The notes below the pieces were generated by a model, which did no database searches, was not told the DNA's origin, and worked only from the letters and a program-made list of their open reading frames with translations. The translations under genes were made by a program, and so were the position numbers. Below are positions 41,935-49,519 of a stretch of DNA of 64,000 nucleotides, piece after piece. Origin of the DNA: Brevibacillus aydinogluensis (GTDB lineage: Bacteria; Bacillota; Bacilli; Brevibacillales; Brevibacillaceae); assembly GCF_031954365.1 (NCBI RefSeq), contig NZ_JAUSVZ010000008.1; one strand, 5' to 3'. The stretch's first letter is position 1. Each line of letters starts with the position of its first letter.

Positions 41935-42930
41935 CTAATTTTTCACCCCATTTTCTGTTACAACAGTATTTGAAAGTAATCCGTTAAAAGGTTTCTTTTC
42001 TTTGATTTCCAGAGAATCCGACGATAACACAAATAATGAATCCTCTACGGAGGAGGATAAGATTAATTCATGGTTCGTTATATGAAAATCGTCGGCAAGC
42101 AGCGGAATGGAATGACTAGTTACAGATTTCGTATTTGTATCAACGATAGTTAGTATCCTTCCAAAGAAGCTGGTGATGTCAAAATGAAGAATATACAATT
42201 TGTCTTTGAATAACTTCAGTTTATATGGAGCTGGAGGCACTTTTACATGTGATAATTTTTCCAGTGTATCCGCTCTGTAAATTACCAAATTTGTATGCCT
42301 TGGATTAAATAATCCAACGTACACGTTTTTATCATCGGCGTCAAGGGAGCGTGCCGCTTGCCCATCCAGATTGATTGTGAGTGTTTTATATGTTATCAAA
42401 TCAATTTTGTGGAGATAGCTATCCTGTTCGTTTAACATTTCATTTGCTGTAACATATAAACGATCGTTGTGAAACACTGCGTTTGTTATTAATCCCTTAA
42501 GACTTATTGTTTTGATGATGTTCATTGATTCATTATTGATGATAACAACTTTTCCGTTTACCCCATCCTCAACACAAAGAACAGCAGTGAAATTGTTATC
42601 CGAATGAACTACTCTGATTGGAGAAGGTAGGTCATTATACGTATAGACGATTTTGTTCCCCTGAAGCACATATACTTGGTTTCCACCTTCTTCTATGGGC
42701 ACCCACATCCGACTATTTTTATCAATTGATAAATGGGTTGACAGCCCACGGATTTTCTTTTGAACATGATTTGACATGGAAGAGACAATAACATTGTTTC
42801 CATATTTCTTTAGCCCGTAAATCTTTTCTTCTGCAGGATTGATGGCGTAATCTTTGTTTGTATCATTTAGCCATAAATAGAAAATCACCACCCCCAGTAT
42901 CAAAATGATCATATTCTTACATTTCTTCAC
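41935..42930 (-). CDS. Membrane-anchored extracellular protein, beta-propeller-like, unknown
   Basis: A 331-residue protein. MKKCKNMIILILGVVIFYLW is a signal/anchor helix. The rest has repeated strand patterns (VVIINNESMNIIKTISLKGL; YLHKIDLITYKTLTINLDGQ; VIYRADTLEKLSHVKVPPAPY; ILTIVDTNTKSVTSHSIPLL) typical of a beta-propeller. No catalytic motif seen. Markedly AT-rich relative to its surroundings, which suggests recent transfer. GTG start at 42930 with AAAGGATGAG upstream on the minus strand. No partner on the same strand. Confidence 0.75.
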   Translation of the reverse strand: MKKCKNMIILILGVVIFYLWLNDTNKDYAINPAEEKIYGLKKYGNNVIVSSMSNHVQKKIRGLSTHLSIDKNSRMWVPIEEGGNQVYVLQGNKIVYTYNDLPSPIRVVHSDNNFTAVLCVEDGVNGKVVIINNESMNIIKTISLKGLITNAVFHNDRLYVTANEMLNEQDSYLHKIDLITYKTLTINLDGQAARSLDADDKNVYVGLFNPRHTNLVIYRADTLEKLSHVKVPPAPYKLKLFKDKLYILHFDITSFFGRILTIVDTNTKSVTSHSIPLLADDFHITNHELILSSSVEDSLFVLSSDSLEIKEKKPFNGLLSNTVVTENGVKN

Positions 42931-42958
42931 GTCGAACTCATCCTTTCAACAAATAACG

Positions 42959-42999
42959 GCAAAAAGAAGGATAACATCTGTTTGTTTCCTTCTTTTTGC
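42959..42999. terminator. Hairpin in the intergenic region, possible terminator
   Basis: GCAAAAAGAAGGA (42959-42971) pairs with TCCTTCTTTTTGC (42987-42999). A long A/T-containing stem upstream of the minus-strand gene. It may be left over from a lost gene. Confidence 0.5.
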
Positions 43000-43302
43000 T
43001 GTGGGGGTTTTTACCTCAATTGTCTTGTTATAAATATTTTTCCGTTTCCTTCGCTTATTCTTTTGTAATTTTACCACCTGCTGGATTTCTGTCAATTTCA
43101 GTAAACAGTCCTTATCGATAATTGCACTTATGTATCGCCTATAGGTAAAATATAAGAAATGTTAAAAAAGGAGATTTCTTCAATGAGTTTGATTCGGGAT
43201 CAGATGTAACGAATAGCCTTTCGCCCCAAAGCCCGAGGACCTCCATATGATTCTACTCTATATCTTAATGCAAAAAATTGAGAGCATATGGAGGATGAAA
43301 AG
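43000..43302. other. AT-rich intergenic stretch upstream of the caspase-like gene
   Basis: No gene recognised. The stretch 43010-43200 is AT-rich. A short frame beginning with GGAGATTTCTTC-ATG near 43183 encodes only MSLIRDQM before a stop and is not convincing. AGAGCATATGGAGGATG at 43281-43297 provides the ribosome site of the next gene. Confidence 0.4.
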
Positions 43303-43875
43303 ATGAGTAAGCCTGTAATGAACGTAGCATTGGTATGCGGACCTGATTGCGATATGGAAGTCCACGCAATCCGAGCTACTCTGGAGTATTTTGGTGCAAG
43401 AGTGTTTACGTATTGGGTCGGCAGACCATATGATCTGATTGATATTCTGTCCGGTAAGGATCTGTATCCGAATACGGATACGATCGTTCTTTGCTTTCAT
43501 GGCGAGGAAGGCCAATTGATTATGCCAGAGCTGGAAGAAAGCGTCTATGAACCAGGAGAACCCAAGGGTAACTTTGGGCCGGAGGAGATCAGACGATTTG
43601 CCAGACTGGCAGGGAAAACAGTAATCAGCACAGGGTGCTCAGCAGGAAACGTAGAGACGGCACAAGCATTTCTCGACAGCGGTTGCGAAATCTATATTGG
43701 GCCCAATGATTATCCGGATGGAAATGACGCGCTCATGTTTGTGCTGAGGCTTTTCTACGATCTCATTCAGAACAATCGAAGCGTAAAGGAAGCTTTCCAA
43801 AACGCCAAGTCTCTGGACGCGGAGATGGATATGTTTCAGCTATATGAAAACGCGCAGCAATCTGGTAGAAAATGA
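43303..43875 (+). CDS. Stand-alone caspase/CHAT-like fold protein
   Basis: A 190-residue single-domain protein. A first strand MNVALVCGPDCDMEV is followed by helix and strand (HAIRATLEYFGARVFTYWVG), then IVLCFHGEEGQLIMPEL with H66-G67 and VISTGCSAGNVETAQAFLDSG with C112. The His-Gly and later Gly-Cys after hydrophobic strands, followed by YIGPNDYPDGNDALMFVLRLFYDLI, match the order in CHAT/caspase (clan CD) peptidases. The fold and the dyad are inferred. Start 43303 has GGAGG at 8 bases. No recognisable target or regulatory partner is adjacent. Confidence 0.6.
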   Translation: MSKPVMNVALVCGPDCDMEVHAIRATLEYFGARVFTYWVGRPYDLIDILSGKDLYPNTDTIVLCFHGEEGQLIMPELEESVYEPGEPKGNFGPEEIRRFARLAGKTVISTGCSAGNVETAQAFLDSGCEIYIGPNDYPDGNDALMFVLRLFYDLIQNNRSVKEAFQNAKSLDAEMDMFQLYENAQQSGRK

Positions 43876-43913
43876 GACGTGTGTAGATCAATAGCTTGCC
43901 GAAGATTGCAGAT

Positions 43914-43949
43914 AAACTCCCTCGCCGAACAATCGGCGGGGGAGTTTTA
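43914..43949 (+). terminator. Terminator after the caspase-like gene
   Basis: AAACTCCCTCGCCGA (43914-43928), loop of 4, then TCGGCGGGGGAGTTT (43933-43947) and further T residues. A strong stem. Confidence 0.85.
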
Positions 43950-44046
43950 TCTTGTGCCACGGGTGTAAGCAGCGCAGGTGTCGCTCGCATACATGGTTAA
44001 AATTGTACGGCCCCTTGCCCAGGAGCTGTCTTCACATTGGGCAGAA

Positions 44047-44071
44047 AAATATGTGCATCATGCACATATTT
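44047..44071 (+). promoter_or_regulatory. Operator 1 upstream of the MDR oxidoreductase gene
   Basis: AAATATGTGCAT (44047-44058), central C, ATGCACATATTT (44060-44071): a perfect 12-base inverted repeat. It overlaps the -35 area of the promoter whose -10 is TATACT at 44077-44082. Confidence 0.72.
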
Positions 44072-44083
44072 CGTGCTATACTC

Positions 44084-44108
44084 AATTATGTGCAAAACGC
44101 ACATAATT
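44084..44108 (+). promoter_or_regulatory. Operator 2 upstream of the MDR oxidoreductase gene
   Basis: AATTATGTGC (44084-44093), spacer AAAAC, GCACATAATT (44099-44108). Shares the ATGTGC/GCACAT core with operator 1. Together they bracket the -10, fitting repression by the MarR protein encoded next. Confidence 0.7.
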
Positions 44109-44133
44109 TGAGCGAAAGAAGGGTGAAATTACG

Positions 44134-45087
44134 ATGAGGGCAGCGATCGTGAAGGAGAAGGGAACACCTCCTGTACTGGGCCATTTTGATCCCCCCGTTG
44201 TGACAGAGGGGCACGTTGTCGTTAACGTTTCGGCAGCAGCCTTGAGTCGAGTGAGTAAGTTCCGTTCACTCGGCATGCATTACTCCTCTGAAGGTAACTT
44301 TCCAATGGTGGCCGGTATGGATGGCGTTGGGACCTTGGAAGATGGGACTCGTGTCTACTTTGCAATGCCTGCATGGCCTTATGGCAGTTTGGCTGAACAA
44401 ACCATGGTGAGTGAAAAGCTGATTGTCCATTTGCCGGACGGTGTTGATGACGTAACTGCGGCCGCGATAGCCAACCCGGCGATGTCATCATGGGCGGCGT
44501 TGGTATTTCGAGCGGGCTTCAAGTCCGGGCAAACGGTTTTGATTAATGGAGCCACGGGGGCATCAGGCAGCTTGGCGGTTCAGATAGCCAAGGGGCTGGG
44601 AGCCAGGAAGATTATTGCAACCGGGCGCAGTGAAGCGAAATTACAAGCGCTTGAAGCCGATACAGTCATTTCATTTGATATGACAGCAGAGAACGGACAA
44701 ACCAGCTTTGAACATGCTCTCATGCCCGTTATGGCTGAAGGCGTTGATGTTGTATTGGATTACCTTTGGGGCGACAGTGCAATCGCCATCATGTCAGCTG
44801 TTGCCAAGGTAAATACGGATCGTGCAACCCGCTTCGTGAGCATTGGCACTGCATCTGGTCAAGAAAGCATACCGTTGCCTTCATCAATTCTGCGTGCATC
44901 AACCATTGAACTGGCAGGCAGCGGGGGCAAGAGCGTTTCGAAAGCAGATATGTTATCTGCGGTAAAAGGGGTTTTTGAGATGGCAGCCGCGGGCAAATTA
45001 ACCATTTCCACAACGGAGTTTGCTTTGGAAGATATCGAAGCTGCTTGGAACGCTCCATTGACGCCCCGCCCGGTGGTTACGGTATAA
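44134..45087 (+). CDS. MDR-family quinone oxidoreductase-like protein
   Basis: A 317-residue medium-chain dehydrogenase. N-terminal GroES-like domain (RAAIVKEKGTPPVLGHFDPP), then the NADPH-binding Rossmann fold with VLINGATGASGSLAVQIAKG and IIATGRSEAKLQAL. Catalytic-zinc ligands of alcohol dehydrogenases are absent, so a quinone or enone reductase role is likely. Followed 8 bases later by a MarR gene, with two facing operators upstream, suggesting induction by electrophiles. Confidence 0.87.
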   Translation: MRAAIVKEKGTPPVLGHFDPPVVTEGHVVVNVSAAALSRVSKFRSLGMHYSSEGNFPMVAGMDGVGTLEDGTRVYFAMPAWPYGSLAEQTMVSEKLIVHLPDGVDDVTAAAIANPAMSSWAALVFRAGFKSGQTVLINGATGASGSLAVQIAKGLGARKIIATGRSEAKLQALEADTVISFDMTAENGQTSFEHALMPVMAEGVDVVLDYLWGDSAIAIMSAVAKVNTDRATRFVSIGTASGQESIPLPSSILRASTIELAGSGGKSVSKADMLSAVKGVFEMAAAGKLTISTTEFALEDIEAAWNAPLTPRPVVTV

Positions 45088-45095
45088 TAAATGGC

Positions 45096-45530
45096 ATGGA
45101 ACGTGAAATTTTCAAAGCGCTGATCGATATCGTTTCCCTTCTCAATCGGCCGGATCGTGATCTGAAAATGATTACCAAGGCCGGTGTGAATTTGGAGGCT
45201 GCTGCCTTCCGCGTCCTGGTGGGGATCGCCCATCTCCAATCAACGAGTGTTGGAGAATTGGCTGCCATGATGGGGAAAAGTTATTCGAGTGTCAGTCGGC
45301 AAATTGACAAGTTGGAGAATGCCGGGTTGGTTCATACGTATCCGTCACGTTCGGATTCGCGCATACGCGTGTCTGAATTGACAAAACACGGGGAGGAAAT
45401 CATTGCAATCATCAACCGTACCCGTGAGCGCATGATGCAAGAGGCTTTGGCTGAATGGACTCCGGAGGATAAAGAAAGCTTGTTGATGAATTTAAGACGT
45501 CTATACCAAACGATGAAGCGGCTAGACTAG
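45096..45530 (+). CDS. MarR family transcription regulator
   Basis: A 144-residue winged-helix repressor. TSVGELAAMMGKSYSSVSRQIDKLENAGLVHTYPSRSDSRIRVSELTKHG (in part) contains the recognition helix and wing (DxRxR). Helices at both ends form the dimer interface. ATG 45096 has no strong ribosome site, consistent with coupling to the oxidoreductase 8 bases upstream. Likely binds the ATGTGC palindromes at 44047-44108. Confidence 0.88.
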   Translation: MEREIFKALIDIVSLLNRPDRDLKMITKAGVNLEAAAFRVLVGIAHLQSTSVGELAAMMGKSYSSVSRQIDKLENAGLVHTYPSRSDSRIRVSELTKHGEEIIAIINRTRERMMQEALAEWTPEDKESLLMNLRRLYQTMKRLD

Positions 45531-45643
45531 CTCCTCTTGTGCAAATCGTGATGCAAGACAGCCCTTGTTGCGGATGAAGGTCCGTTACAGGGGCTGTTTT
45601 TTTGCTGCCGGCTTTGTTGACCCGCCTGTGTGCTTGAGTGATA

Positions 45644-45671
45644 TTGACATATCGAAAAATGTAGATATAAT
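45644..45671 (+). promoter_or_regulatory. Promoter of the ArsR gene with operator half-site
   Basis: Consensus TTGACA (45644-45649), 16-base spacer, consensus TATAAT (45666-45671). ACATATCG at 45647-45654 overlaps the -35 and matches a half of the palindrome upstream of the MFS gene. Transcription would begin at or within a base or two of the ATG. Confidence 0.72.
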
Positions 45672-45678
45672 AAAAGCC

Positions 45679-45981
45679 ATGGATCCAATTGAAGTATTCA
45701 AGGCGTTGTCGAACGAGTCGAGGTTACAGATTTTACAGTGGCTGAAGGAGCCCGAAAAACATTTTGTGCCCCACGAAGGAGTGGATATGAGGGAAGTCGG
45801 GGTGTGTGTCAGTCAAGTGACGGAGAAGTTGAACATGACACAGTCGACGGTTTCGCAGTATTTGTCCATTCTGCAGCGGGCCGGACTGATTCGAACCAAT
45901 CGGATCGGCAAATACACGTACTACAAACGAAACGAAGAGAAAATAAAAGAAATAGCTGATTACTTACATCAGACGCTCTAG
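45679..45981 (+). CDS. ArsR family transcription regulator
   Basis: A 100-residue winged-helix protein. MDPIEVFKALSNESRLQILQWL, then VSQVTEKLNMTQSTVSQYLSILQRAGLI (in part) and IGKYTYYKRNEEKI. It has no Cys-rich metal site (no ELCVCDL motif); a single Cys in GVCVSQ. Probably senses an organic ligand. ATG 45679 is 7 bases after the -10 with no ribosome site, so the mRNA may be leaderless; the in-frame start at 45565 lies upstream of the promoter. Likely controls the MFS pump that follows. Confidence 0.87.
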   Translation: MDPIEVFKALSNESRLQILQWLKEPEKHFVPHEGVDMREVGVCVSQVTEKLNMTQSTVSQYLSILQRAGLIRTNRIGKYTYYKRNEEKIKEIADYLHQTL

Positions 45982-46033
45982 TCTGAACTGAATACCTCAA
46001 CCGTATTCAGTTTTTATTTGGCTAAACAAATCG

Positions 46034-46049
46034 ACATATCGCGATATGT
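46034..46049 (+). promoter_or_regulatory. Perfect palindromic operator upstream of the MFS gene
   Basis: ACATATCGCGATATGT, a 16-base perfect palindrome. The half-site ACATATCG also overlaps the -35 of the ArsR gene, so the ArsR protein probably represses both. Confidence 0.72.
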
Positions 46050-46109
46050 ATATTTGATAAAAGTTGTTGCATTGGTACCTATTCGAACAAAAAAGGAGAA
46101 GTGAACGCA

Positions 46110-47297
46110 ATGTCTAACACGTGGAGAGTCTATTTATTGGCGTTGGTCACTTTTTTGGTGGGGACATCCGAGTATGTTATTTCCGGCATCCTGGATAAGA
46201 TCTCGAATACGATGGGGATTTCCGTTACTTCTGCGGGGCAGTTGGTCACGATCTTTTCCCTTGTGTACGCCATCGGCACCCCGATCCTGATGGCGTTGAC
46301 GGCGAAGGTGGAAAGGCAAAAACTGCTGGTTTGGGCGATGGGTGCCTTCGTAATCGGGAACATTCTCTCTTTCGTTTTGTCTGGCTATGCATCGTTTCTC
46401 GCGGCTCGCGTCATCATGGCTCTGGGCGCGGGAATGGTTGTGGTAACCGCTTTGGACATCGCCGCGAAAATTGCTGTCCCAGGCAAACAAGCCAGCGCGA
46501 TTGCTACCGTGGTCATGGGCTTTACCGCTTCCCTGATTATCGGCGTGCCTCTTGGACGTATCGTTGCAGCACAATTCGGATGGCAGTCTGTTTTTGGCAT
46601 ATTGGCACTGGCCGGTCTGGTGGCGATGTTCATCCTGTATGCTATCCTCCCCCGAGTTCAGGGAGATAAACCGATGCCGCTGTCCAAGCAACTGGCCTTC
46701 CTGAAAAACGGAAACGTAGCGCTGGGGCTTACGATTACCTTTTTCTGGCTCGGCGGATACTCGGTCGCCTACACCTACATTTCACCGTATCTGCTGAATG
46801 TGGCCGGATTGAAAGAAGGAATGCTGAGCGGAGTGCTGTTGGCGTTCGGCATCGCTAGCCTGGTCGGTTCCAAATTCGGCGGCTTCAGTGCGGACAAATG
46901 GGGGGTATTCCCGACGCTGTCAGGGGGAATGCTCTTGCATGTCATAGCGCTGCTTCTCCTCTCGCTAACCGTTACCTACACGCACTCGTGGCTGCCGATT
47001 GTCATCCTTCTGATCTTGTGGTCGTTTTCGGCATGGTCTTCCGGTCCAACGCAACAAGTCAATCTGGTGCGGATTGAACCGAATTATTCGGGAATCATGC
47101 TGAGCCTGAACCAATCCATGATGCAGCTGTCCATGGCTGCGGGTGCTGCAATCGGAGGCGTTATGGTCGACCGGGTGTCTCTGTCATCCATTACATGGGC
47201 GGGGATGGTCGGAGTCGCGATTGCGATCGTGGTGGTGTCGTTCTTGAGGATGCGAATGAGTGCCGGCAGTCAAGGTGCCGGACAGTATCCTGGATGA
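46110..47297 (+). CDS. MFS transporter, DHA1-type drug efflux
   Basis: A 395-residue protein with 12 predicted membrane helices. The N-terminal WRVYLLALVTFLVGTSEYVISG with SEY is typical of the DHA1 (AraJ/YdhP/Cml-type) subgroup. MALTAKVERQKLLVWAM is the loop 2-3 motif A region and GVPLGRIVAAQFGWQSVFGI the motif C region. Substrate unknown; drug or sugar efflux is likely. GGAG lies before ATG 46110. Preceded by the ArsR gene and its palindrome. Confidence 0.88.
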   Translation: MSNTWRVYLLALVTFLVGTSEYVISGILDKISNTMGISVTSAGQLVTIFSLVYAIGTPILMALTAKVERQKLLVWAMGAFVIGNILSFVLSGYASFLAARVIMALGAGMVVVTALDIAAKIAVPGKQASAIATVVMGFTASLIIGVPLGRIVAAQFGWQSVFGILALAGLVAMFILYAILPRVQGDKPMPLSKQLAFLKNGNVALGLTITFFWLGGYSVAYTYISPYLLNVAGLKEGMLSGVLLAFGIASLVGSKFGGFSADKWGVFPTLSGGMLLHVIALLLLSLTVTYTHSWLPIVILLILWSFSAWSSGPTQQVNLVRIEPNYSGIMLSLNQSMMQLSMAAGAAIGGVMVDRVSLSSITWAGMVGVAIAIVVVSFLRMRMSAGSQGAGQYPG

Positions 47298-47313
47298 AGT
47301 CTATGCGACGGTA

Positions 47314-47351
47314 ATGCATCATCTTCTGGTTTTCGGAAGGTGATGCATTTT
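47314..47351 (+). terminator. Terminator after the MFS gene
   Basis: ATGCATCATCTTC (47314-47326) faces GAAGGTGATGCAT (47336-47348) with one bulge, followed by TTT. Confidence 0.7.
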
Positions 47352-47878
47352 AACTACATGACGCGAGGATGCGGATAAGTGGTGGTGGAAGCAAAATAGT
47401 TTACAACATTTATTCGCATGGTTCGTCCTGATCCCGGAACATTCGTTTTATACAATTGATAAGGGATTCAAAATTATTAATATAATAATCGCAGTATTTG
47501 GACCAGATGATGAAAATACCGTTCGTCATGGTTCATGGATTTATCACCTGGATATGTTTGATATGGGGATTTATGAAATGGAGCGACGAGCCTTATCAGT
47601 GGTCATGAGATAGTGCGGTAAATTGGTGAAAACCAATAAAATGTGACCACCCTCAACATAATACCAATAATTTACATGATTTACTACTTTTTTTGCGCCT
47701 GCTTTACTTACGTTAAATGTATCCAAGCCATCTCTAGCACTTTTGAGATTCAGTTAAACGAATTGACCGCCCGATAAAGACGCCGCCCAATCCACCACTG
47801 GATAGCCGAGCTTCAAAGTGAGACCACACAGGAGATCCTGCACAATCTTGACAGAAAGACGATAAAGATTTATGTTTG
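47352..47878. other. AT-rich intergenic stretch, possible gene remnants
   Basis: No intact gene recognised. One frame is open from 47362 to a TAG at 47611-47613 (about 84 codons; includes GSWIYHLDMFDMGIYEMERR) but lacks a usable start and ribosome site, so it may be the trace of a lost gene. The stretch 47640-47760 has no coding character. The region ends at the TetR operator. Confidence 0.4.
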
Positions 47879-47900
47879 TTTTGGAATGAACGTTTCAAAA
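47879..47900 (+). promoter_or_regulatory. TetR operator, copy 1
   Basis: A 22-base inverted repeat: TTTTGGAA at 47879-47886 and TTTCAAAA at 47893-47900 around TGAACG. Nearly identical to the element at 48576-48597. Lies 20 bases before the TetR start. Confidence 0.75.
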
Positions 47901-47919
47901 TAGAACAGGAGGTGAGCAT

Positions 47920-48501
47920 TTGCGCCCAAAAGAGTTTGATCCAGATGATGTAGTGGATGCAGCCATGCAAGTTTTTTGGCAACGAGGCTATACTGCGACC
48001 TCGATTCAAGATTTGGTGGAAGGCACTGAACTGGGACGAAGCAGTATTTATAATGCCTTTGGCAGCAAACACGAACTTTATAAGCATACGCTTCGCCGAT
48101 ATCAGGAGTTGAAGGCATCGCAAATTGCGGTGCTGTCCGGACCCGGTTCAGTTAAAGAGCGCGTTAGGCTGCTATTGATGGATGTCGTCGAGGAAGAGCT
48201 TGGCAAAGAAAAAGGACTCGGATGCATGACTGCCAACGCAGCACTAGAGCTTGCAAGTCATGATTCCGAAATCGCTGCTATTGTGGCGCAAAACTTTAAA
48301 GAATTGGAATCCGCATTATACGAGGCATTTTCTCGTGCCCAAGAAAACGGTGAAATTGCTTCAGACAAGAATGCTCGCGCACTGTCTCGCTTCATACTGA
48401 ATACGATTCAAGGGTTGCGCGTATTAAGCAAAGGATATATTGGGCATAACCGGCGTCAACTGTTGCTTGATGTGGTGGATGTTGCAATTCAGGCGCTTTA
48501 A
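47920..48501 (+). CDS. TetR family transcription regulator
   Basis: A 193-residue repressor. The N-terminal HTH (DDVVDAAMQVFWQRGYTATSIQDLVEGTELGRSSIYNAFGSKHELYKHTL, in part) is canonical. The C-terminal ligand domain contains GLGCMTANAALEL, of the TetR_C subgroup that regulates oxidoreductases and pumps. TTG start at 47920 with AGGAGGTG 5 bases upstream. Autoregulation and control of the next operon are indicated by matching operators. Confidence 0.9.
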   Translation: MRPKEFDPDDVVDAAMQVFWQRGYTATSIQDLVEGTELGRSSIYNAFGSKHELYKHTLRRYQELKASQIAVLSGPGSVKERVRLLLMDVVEEELGKEKGLGCMTANAALELASHDSEIAAIVAQNFKELESALYEAFSRAQENGEIASDKNARALSRFILNTIQGLRVLSKGYIGHNRRQLLLDVVDVAIQAL

Positions 48502-48542
48502 AGGCGGATTGAGCAGAGCATCTCTGCATCCAACTGGAAAAA

Positions 48543-48569
48543 CCTGCATTACCTTGCAGGAATTTTTTT
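48543..48569 (+). terminator. Terminator after the TetR gene
   Basis: CCTGCA (48543-48548) pairs with TGCAGG (48555-48560), followed by AATTTTTTT. Confidence 0.75.
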
Positions 48570-48575
48570 GCAACG

Positions 48576-48597
48576 TTTTGTAATGATCGTTCCAAAA
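48576..48597 (+). promoter_or_regulatory. TetR operator, copy 2
   Basis: TTTTGTAATGATCG at 48576-48589 and TTCCAAAA at 48590-48597. Only three of 22 bases differ from copy 1. Placed upstream of the dehydrogenase-MFS operon. Confidence 0.75.
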
Positions 48598-48658
48598 CAT
48601 AATGGCGTGAAGCATGTTCGACATGCGGAGCCCTTTTTCCCAAAAGGAGGTTTATAAA

Positions 48659-49519
48659 ATGAAATTACATCGAAAAACGATCACCGTACTTGGCACCGGC
48701 ATCATTGGTGCACCAGTGGCTCGTAATTTACAGAAGCATGGTTTTTCCGTGCGTGTATGGAATCGGACACGTGGCAAGGCAGAGGCGCTTGCATCAGCCG
48801 GTGTGGATGTATTTGAATCGCCACGGGAAGCTGTGCAGGATGCGGATATTATCATTACGCTGCTTAAGGATGGAGCGTCCGTGCTGGATGTGATGGAAAG
48901 CGCTGCTTCCGGTTTGTCCAAAGGAGCTATCTGGATTCAGATGAGTACGGTCGGCATCAAAGCGATCGATGAATTGGCGGTCTTCGCCGAGCAGCGCGGG
49001 CTCAGGTTGTTTGACGCCCCCATTCAGGGCACCCGTCAACCAGCGGAACAGGGACAACTTGTCATCATGGCATCCGGACCAACTGAAGATCGGGATACCG
49101 TACAGCCGGTGTTTGACGCGATCGGCAAACGGACAGTGTGGGTGTCAGAGCGGATTGGAGCGGCCAGCCGTCTCAAGCTGGCATTGAACAGCTGGGCGTT
49201 TGCGTTGACGCATGGTGTCGCTGAAAGCTTGGCAATAGCCAAGGGGCTTGGCGTCGATCCGGCGTTGGTAGTGGATGTCGTGAAAGGCGGACCTATGGAC
49301 AGCGCATTTTTTCAGTCTAAAGCTGCTTTAATACTTGCAGATGATTACCCTGTCAGTTTTTCGATTGCGAATGCGCTCAAAGACGCCCAACTGGTTATGG
49401 AAGCTGTTGAGCAGGCTGGCATCACTGCGGATGTTGCCGCTGCCGGGCTAGAGAGATTCCGACGCGCGTTCGAAGCGGGCCATTCAGAGAAGGATATGGC
49501 TGCATCCGGATTGGTGTGA
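48659..49519 (+). CDS. NAD(P)-dependent beta-hydroxyacid dehydrogenase family protein
   Basis: A 286-residue protein. KTITVLGTGIIGAPVARNLQKHGFSV is the dinucleotide-binding GxGxxG opening (in part), DAPIQGTRQPAEQGQLVIMASG is the substrate motif (usual DAPVSGG altered to DAPIQGT), and RLKLALNSW carries the catalytic Lys region (K-x-x-x-N). The family reduces or oxidises 3-hydroxy acids. ATG 48659 has AAAAGGAGG upstream. Its stop overlaps the MFS start, so enzyme and pump are coupled. Confidence 0.86.
   Translation: MKLHRKTITVLGTGIIGAPVARNLQKHGFSVRVWNRTRGKAEALASAGVDVFESPREAVQDADIIITLLKDGASVLDVMESAASGLSKGAIWIQMSTVGIKAIDELAVFAEQRGLRLFDAPIQGTRQPAEQGQLVIMASGPTEDRDTVQPVFDAIGKRTVWVSERIGAASRLKLALNSWAFALTHGVAESLAIAKGLGVDPALVVDVVKGGPMDSAFFQSKAALILADDYPVSFSIANALKDAQLVMEAVEQAGITADVAAAGLERFRRAFEAGHSEKDMAASGLV

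Noticed and set aside
41935..43875. A gasdermin-protease pair in the AT-rich islet
   Set aside because: The secreted protein has a signal/anchor helix and beta-propeller-like repeats, not a gasdermin pattern, and it is divergent from the protease-like gene.
47362..47613. An open frame of about 84 codons after the MFS gene
   Set aside because: No start codon with a ribosome site and no family recognised. Kept only as a possible remnant in the intergenic note.
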